DNA of 24,571 nucleotides from Gymnopus androsaceus JB14 (Eukaryota > Basidiomycota > Agaricomycetes > Agaricales > Omphalotaceae), in assembly GCA_009733575.1 (NCBI GenBank), contig ML769896.1:12191-36761 (forward strand). The letters run 5' to 3'. This document shows, one piece after another, positions 18,941 to 24,571 of the stretch. Each line of letters opens with the position of its first letter. Positions within the stretch are counted from its first letter, which is position 1. A program made the translations under genes and the position numbers. The notes below the pieces were generated by a model. That model saw only the letters and a list, made by a program, of their open reading frames with translations, made no database searches and had not been told where the DNA came from.

Positions 18941-21803
18941 ATTGTAGCCAGTGCGGTAGATTATTGTACAGCAGCTTGTGTCCTTTGGCTGACAGACATG
19001 GCTCTCCCCAATGTAGTATGTAAGTCTGTTTATTCTCAGCAGCTTGTCTTCTTTGACCAATAGACATGGCCCTTTTCCCAATGTAGGATGTAAGTCTGTT
19101 TATGCTCAGCAGCTTGTTTCCTTTGAACTCACAGACATGGCTCTCTCCCCAATGTAGCATGTGAGTCTGTTTATGCTCAGCAGCTTGTTTCCTTTGACTC
19201 ACAGACAGGGCTCTCTCCCCAATGTAGTACGTGAGTCTGTTTATGCTCAGCAGTTTGTTTCCTTTGACTCACAGACATGGCTCTCTCCCCAATGTAGTAT
19301 GTGAGTCTGTTTATGCTCAGCAGGTTGTTTCCTTGGACTTACAGACATGAATCTCTCCACAATGTAGGATGTGAGTCTGTTCATGCTCAGCAGCTTGTTT
19401 CCTTTGACTCACACACATGGTTCTCTTCCCAACATAGGATGTGAGTCTGTTTATGCTCAGCAACTTGTATCCTTTGACTCACAGACATGGCTCTCTCCCC
19501 AATGTAGCAAGTGAGTCTGTGTATGCTCAGCAGCTTTTTTCCTTTGACTGACAGACATGGCTCTCTCCCCAATGTAGTATGTGAGTCTGTGTGTGCTAAG
19601 CAGCTTGCTTCCTTTGATGCACAGATACGGCTCTCTCCCCAATGTAGGATGTGAATCTGTTTATGCTCAACAGCTTGTTTCCTTTGACTCACAAATATGG
19701 CATTCTCCCCAATCTAGGATGTGAGTCTGTTTATCCTCAGCAGCTTGTTTCCTTTGACTCACAGACATGGCTCTCTCCCCAATGTAGGATGTGAGTCTAT
19801 TTATGCTCAGCAGCTTGTTTCCTTTGACTCACAGACATGGCTCTCTCCCAAATACAGGAAGTGAGTCTTCTTATGCTCAGGAGCTTGTTTCCTTCGACTC
19901 ACAGACATGGCTCTCTCCCCAATGTAGGATGTGAGTCTGTTGATGCTCAGCAGCTTGTTTCCTTTGACTGACAGACATGGCTCTCTCCCCAATGTAGAAT
20001 GTGAAGCTATTTATGCTTAGCAGCTCATTTCCTTTGACTCACAGACATGGCTCTCTCCCCAAATGTAGCGAGTAAGTCTGTTTATGTTCAGCAGCTTGTT
20101 TCCCTTGGCTCACAGACATGGGTCCCTTCCAATGTAGCCAGTGAGTTTGTTTATGCTCAGCAGCTTTTTTCCTTTGACTCACAGACATGGCTCTCTCCCC
20201 AAATGTAGCGAGTTAGTCTGTTTATGCTCAGCAGCTTGTTTCCTTTGACTCACAGACATGGTTCTCTTCCCAATGTAGCACGTGAGTCTGCTTATGTTCA
20301 GCAGCTTGTTTTTTTGACTCACAGACATGGCTCTCTCCCCAATGTAGAATGTGAGTGTGTTTATGCTCAGCAGTCAGCAGCTTGTTTCGTTTGACTCACA
20401 GACATGGCTCTCTTCCCAATGTAGTATGTGAGTCTGTTTATGCTCAGCAGCTTCGTTTCCTTTGACTCACAGACATGGCTCTCTCCCCATTGTAGCAAGT
20501 GAGTATGTTTATGCTCAGCAGCTTGTTTCCTTTGACTCACAGACATGGCTCTCTCCCCAATGTAGTATGTGAGTCTGTTTATACTCAGCAGCTTGTTTCC
20601 TTTGACTCACAGACATGGCTCTCTTCCAATGTAGCCAGTGAGTCTGTTTATGCTCAGCAGCTTGTTTCCTTTGACTCACAGACATGGCTCTCTCCCCAAT
20701 GTAGGATGTGAGTCTGTTTATGCTCAGCAGCTTGTTTCCTTTGACTCACAGACATGGTTCTCTTCCCAATGTAGCAAGTGAGTCTTTGTATGATCAGCAG
20801 CTTGTTTCCTTTGACTCACAGACATGGCTCTTTCCCCAATGTAGAGTGTGAGTCTGTATATGCTCAGCCGCTTGTTTCCTTTGACTCACAGACATGGCTC
20901 TCTCCCTCAACATAGTATGTGAGTCTGTTTATGCTCAGCAGCTTCTTTCCTTTGACTGACAGAGATGGCTCTCTCCCCAATGTAGCTAGTAAGTCTGTTT
21001 ATGCTCAGCAGCTTGTTTCCTTTGACTCATAGACATGGCTCTCTCCCCAATGTAGTTAGTAAGTCTGTTTGTGCTCAGCAGCTTCTTTCCTTTGACTCAC
21101 AGACATGGCTCTCTCCCCAATGTAGCAAGTGAGTCATTTATGCTCAGCAGCTTGTTTCCTTTGACTCACAGACATGGCTCTCTCCCTAATATAGCGAGTG
21201 AGTCTGTTTATGCTCAGCAGCTTGTTTCCTTTGACTGACAGACATGGCTCTCTCCCCAATGTAGCAAGTAAGTCATTTATGCTCAGCAGCTTACTTCCTT
21301 TGACTAACAGACATGGCTTTCTCCCCAATGTAGAATGTGAGTCTGTTTATGCTCAGCAGCTTGTTTTTTTTTGACTCACGGACATGGCTCTCCTCCAATG
21401 TAGCCAGTGAGTCTCTTTATGCTCAGCAGCTTTTTTCTTCCGACTCACAGACATGGCTCTCTCCCCAATGTAGGATGTGAGTCTGTTTATGCTGAGCAGC
21501 TTATTTCCTTTGGCTCACAGACATGTCCAATGTAGACAGTAAGTCTGTTTATGCTCAGCAACTTGTTCCCTTTGACTCACAGACATGGCTCTCTCCCCTA
21601 CATAGCTAGTAAGTCTGTTTTTGCTCAGCAGCTTGTTTCCTTTCACTCATAGATGCGGCTCTCTCCCCAATGTAGAAAGTAAGTCATTTTATACTCAGCA
21701 ACTTCTTTCCTTTGACTGATAGATATGGCTCTCTCCAATGTAGGTAGTAAGTCTGTTCATACTCCACAGCTTGTTTTCTTTGACTGACAGAGACCATGCT
21801 GTC
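18941..21803. repeat. 70-bp satellite array, about 40 copies
   Basis: The monomer is, in pieces: GTGAGTCTGTTTATGCTCAG, CAGCTTGTTTCCTTTGACTC, ACAGACATGGCTCTCTCCCC, AATGTAGNNN. Period is 70 bp, with occasional 66-78-bp variants. Copies are about 85-95% alike in the middle and more divergent at both ends, as expected when unequal exchange homogenises the centre. Each monomer has arms GTGAGTC and GACTCAC 28 bases apart, so single strands can pair. Most contain TGACTCA, the consensus for AP-1/Gcn4-type bZIP factors. CpG is almost lacking. Minus-strand frames of 60-100 codons exist only because the monomer has few stops; 70 is not a multiple of three, so no repeat protein is encoded. The array passes directly into repeat unit A2. 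Confidence 0.97.
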
Positions 21804-23118
21804 GTATCCAGTCTGTCAGTGCCTTCCCTGAACTACTTATTTCATTCTTCTGATGAACATGGCATTTCTCTCCCCAGTCTGTGAGCACGTTCCTCCTTGT
21901 GGGCCTTCCAAGACTTTTACAACCCTGTCCTAAAGGCTATTGAGCACTGTTTTGCCATTTTGGGTTCCACTAAGGTATTTCCCAGTCTCATCCCCAATTA
22001 TACATTCCTATACCTTCTTCCTACCAGCCTACTAGAGCGGAATGGTTGGCCAATACACTAGGTGAGAGGAACTAAACTTACTTCCATCCACTCAAGCCTT
22101 AATTATTCTTATTATTCACTAGTTCTTCTACGGTGTCTTCATGAGGACAGAGAAGATCTCATTTCTTCTTCTGCATTATCCATTCAGTGGGCTACACACC
22201 TTGAACATGTTACAACCCAGAGACTAGATAGGATCTCCACCTCTGGGTCCAATGTTGCATCCCAGCTGCAAATTATTTTGGGGAAATTGAAATGGAAGAC
22301 ACTTGGAGGAAGGATTGGATTATCCTCTACTGATATCATTGATGTCACAACTCAAATCATGGATCTGTACAGAGCAATTATTGTTGCATGAGTATATAAT
22401 ATTTCTGTGAGTCCTTGTAATTACAAAGCTAAAGGATGGAATCTAATCTACAGTAATTACTAGTAACACACACTTTGGGATCAAGCAAGGGTAGAGTTGC
22501 TTTGATGAAATGGGGGAAAGGAGAATTAAGTGAAATTGAATGTACACTAGAGTTAATATGTGCTCAAATGTACTAAGTCAGAAATTTGAACCAATAACGA
22601 GAGTCAGCCATTCAAATTTCTGAGTTCACCGGAACCAGCTACTTCTTGTCATTTTCCAAAGCAAGATCTTCATCTATTGATGTTTGTCATGCGTAAAAAC
22701 ACTTACAGGCTGCATCACAGACAATGAATGCTGGATTTGCTCTGGGTATTGGGATGATAGCTTGTTCTCCCAAGGTCACTGCGAACATTCATTGTTCATC
22801 CAAGAAATGGTGTATACCATGGGGTTCTTCTCTGCAAAAGATGTTGAAGGAGGGTGGTAACTGCTGCGTTAGCATTGGCACAGGTTATTGCTGAGAAGAT
22901 GCCTGTTGGAATGTTGAGTGCAAAGAGATTTTTGAACAATCCCACAAGTTCTGTCTACTAGCCTCTTGGATTATTCGTGTATAGCATTGCCCAGAACCTT
23001 GATTACACAGCTGTGTGGAATGCTTCCACTCCAACCAAAAATACATATATTATTTGCTCAAGTGCATCATTACTAGCAGTGTCTCCCCCTTTTCTTCCTA
23101 CAACATGATGCAAGACAT
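21737..23118. repeat. Repeat unit A2: second copy of the 1-1437 unit, CpG-depleted
   Basis: It is collinear with 1-1437. In the right part (about 22560-23118) only about 6 CpG remain, against about 43 in the matching part of A1. Most differences read CG in A1 and TG or CA in A2. Small deletions are also present, for example the loss of about 40 bases matching 1109-1145. The copy is preceded by the complete satellite array, as A1 appears to be preceded by an array end. Homology ends near 23118 (ATGCAAGACATGTCTGC), where a different repeat cluster begins. No gene can be supported in it. Confidence 0.93.
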
Positions 23119-23134
23119 GTCTGCCAGCATCAGC

Positions 23135-23315
23135 AAAACCTGGATAATTGCCATAGCTGTTATAGCAAGCCATAGCAGCCATAGAACTATGAACTGCTAT
23201 GAATTGCTATGGGTAGCTATGAGTTACTATGGACTTCCCAAATTATATTGCCTGTTGACAGCTGTCATGCTCTATAGCAATCCATAGCAGCCCATAGCCC
23301 ATAGCTCTGGATAGA
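23135..23315. repeat. CCATAGC/GCTATGG palindromic repeat cluster
   Basis: The sequence is crowded with CATAGC and its complement GCTATG in both orientations, so it can fold on itself (for example CCATAGCAGCCATAGAACTA against ATGAACTGCTATGAATTG). A direct repeat, TATAGCAAGCCATAGCAGCC and TATAGCAATCCATAGCAGCC, occurs near 23160 and 23272. It may be the remnant of a hairpin MITE. It lies exactly where the A1/A2 homology ends. Confidence 0.65.
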
Positions 23316-24160
23316 TGGGTGCTATGCTAATTTTTCGGCTAAGGCTAGAACTGCGCAGAACCAATAATCCTAGGTTCTGTTTGTAACAAAACACAGTCAA
23401 TAAGAGAACTATAGTGAGCCCGAGCTGATAGTTAAAATCTACCAGGGACCTATTCTACCCAAGAGGTTGCAGAGTAACGGTACACACAATGGTACCATAC
23501 TTAACTTTGTGAATGTGCCTCAATCAAAGTCCTATGCACGGTATGGTGTAGCAAGGCAAGCTTGTTGGATAACAAGTTGCTGACCAAGGCAGATAAACGA
23601 GCCCACATACCAGCTATACTAGGCTAGGTTATTGAAGGATATACCCAAGGGATCGAAGTCTTAAACAAGGCATCGCTTCCACAATCAGCTCACCGAGGAG
23701 TCTACACAACACTCAAGTTTATTAAACAAAGCAAGGTGGACCGAGATGAGGAAGTACCCTAATGGGTGCCCTCAAAGTTGACGCTTGCTGGAAACCGCCC
23801 AGGCAGATTGCCACGGCAATCCAATGCAGCAATCCAACACGGCCACATGACCCACTTGCTGTAGCTACTTCTAGAGCATGGAAGGACCAAGGAGCATTTC
23901 TATTCGAGCCTTAGCATTTTACAGAGATCCATATGCTACCATGCATCTAGACTCGAGACCGCATGGAACTAGGGATAATAACCAGTCTCCCATTGGCAAG
24001 GAAAAACATAGAAATACTTCCGAGGGCTGTTCTGCTAAAGGAACTGGCGAGCCTTGTAAAAAGGCAAATGACTCGAGTTGATTCGGACCAAAAATCCCAA
24101 AAAGTCAACCCAATCAAGGAAGACAAACAAACGAGGCAGGGGAACGTCGAGGCAAAACCA
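23316..24160. other. Unassigned region, no recognised gene
   Basis: CpG content is ordinary again. Open frames of 66-67 codons at 23878-24081 and 23963-24163 overlap each other and are Lys/Arg-rich at the end. Neither matches a family I know. They could be the tail of a decayed retroelement, given what follows, but no integrase, reverse transcriptase or RNase H motif is visible. Confidence 0.35.
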
Positions 24161-24164
24161 TAGT

Positions 24165-24335
24165 ATACACACATATATGGACATTATTTTATCTTTTTCT
24201 ATCTACTTACTCTGTTTCATCCTATCTTGCTCAGTCTCTCTCATTTTCCTATTTTATTATATCTCGCTCAGTATATAAGGGTAGCTATTCTATCTCGGAA
24301 TAACAAGTTAGACTTGATACCTGAAATTTTCCTAC
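24165..24335 (+). mobile_element. Possible 3' part of an LTR
   Basis: A pyrimidine-rich stretch of TTTTCTATC/CTTACTCTG type is followed by a TATA-like TATATAAGG (about 24272), then CTATTCTATCTCGG, AATAACAAGTTAGAC and an end in TTCCTACA at about 24335. TATA box, short leader and CA end are the usual order in fungal LTRs. No matching second LTR, primer-binding site or element protein is seen in the window, so this is a weak call; a solo LTR is possible. Confidence 0.3.
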
Positions 24336-24571
24336 ACCGGGGGCAAGGTCCGACGCACCTAAAAGTCCGGTGCCTTAAACGCACCTGCCAATGCACTGGT
24401 CAACGCACATGTGTGACATTCCATCAACTCAATTCTTCTTCGGCTCGTAAATATGATGTCACTCTTTTCCACATGGCTTGTTCTTCCGAGTTCTCCCGCA
24501 ACTTTTTTGCCTTACAGTGCCTTGCCATGCGCCAACTTTTTTTTTCAGAAATACATATTCAATTCACAACC
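24336..24571. other. Right edge, no gene seen
   Basis: Composition changes after the LTR-like end. ACGCACMT recurs three times at about 25-base spacing (near 24353, 24379, 24404). This could be the start of a promoter for a gene beyond the window. Confidence 0.3.

Noticed and set aside
18891..19692. Minus-strand frames with repeated GREPCLSVKG / ERAMSVSQR peptides
   Set aside because: They are translations of the 70-bp satellite. The unit length shifts frame each copy and a TGA recurs in one of the three frames, so no stable repeat protein results.
18941..21803. CRISPR-like array of direct repeats
   Set aside because: The whole 70-bp unit repeats without unique spacers, and the genome is eukaryotic.

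Overview
This is fungal nuclear DNA, most likely from a mushroom-forming basidiomycete (Agaricomycetes). The genes have many short introns of about 45-90 nt with GT..AG ends and CTAAC/CTRAT-like branch points. The protein families are typical of Agaricomycete expansions: a tyrosine-kinase-like (TKL) kinase with an MLKL-type helical N-terminus, and orphan P-loop GTPases. I cannot name the species. Family names come from my own reading of motifs, not from a search.

Layout, left to right. 1-1437: repeat unit A1, which starts with the last monomer of a 70-bp satellite array. 1411-4576 (-): TKL kinase gene with about 11 exons. 4577-5545: kinase upstream region. 5546-6591 (+): haloacid-dehalogenase-type gene with two frameshifts. 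7043-7842: an 800-bp non-autonomous DNA transposon carrying a nested 223-bp element with TA target duplication. 7850-12060: a gene-free, CpG-poor, G-over-C skewed tract with a minisatellite. 12415-14505: a second, decayed copy of the 5' half of the kinase gene and its upstream region. 14555-14918 (-): possible small gene. 15351-17326 (-): a GTPase with several reading-frame breaks. 17585-18678 (+): a complete GTPase, head-to-head with the previous one. 18941-21803: an array of about 40 copies of the 70-bp satellite. 21737-23118: repeat unit A2, a second copy of A1. 23119-24571: CATAG-type palindromic repeats, then sequence without recognised genes, including an LTR-like end.

The gene block is bracketed by two copies of one composite structure, satellite array followed by a 1.4-kb unit. 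In the right half of that unit A1 keeps about 43 CpG and A2 only about 6, with the losses mostly read as TpG or CpA. That is the footprint of CpG methylation and deamination, or of a RIP-like process, acting on one copy. Kinases of the MLKL type and small orphan GTPases suggest, by inference only, a fast-evolving recognition or cell-death locus with birth and death of copies. The kinase and the right-hand GTPase join cleanly across their introns. The dehalogenase, the left-hand GTPase and the second kinase copy do not. The frame breaks are therefore more likely real decay than general assembly noise, although two of them lie in homopolymers.
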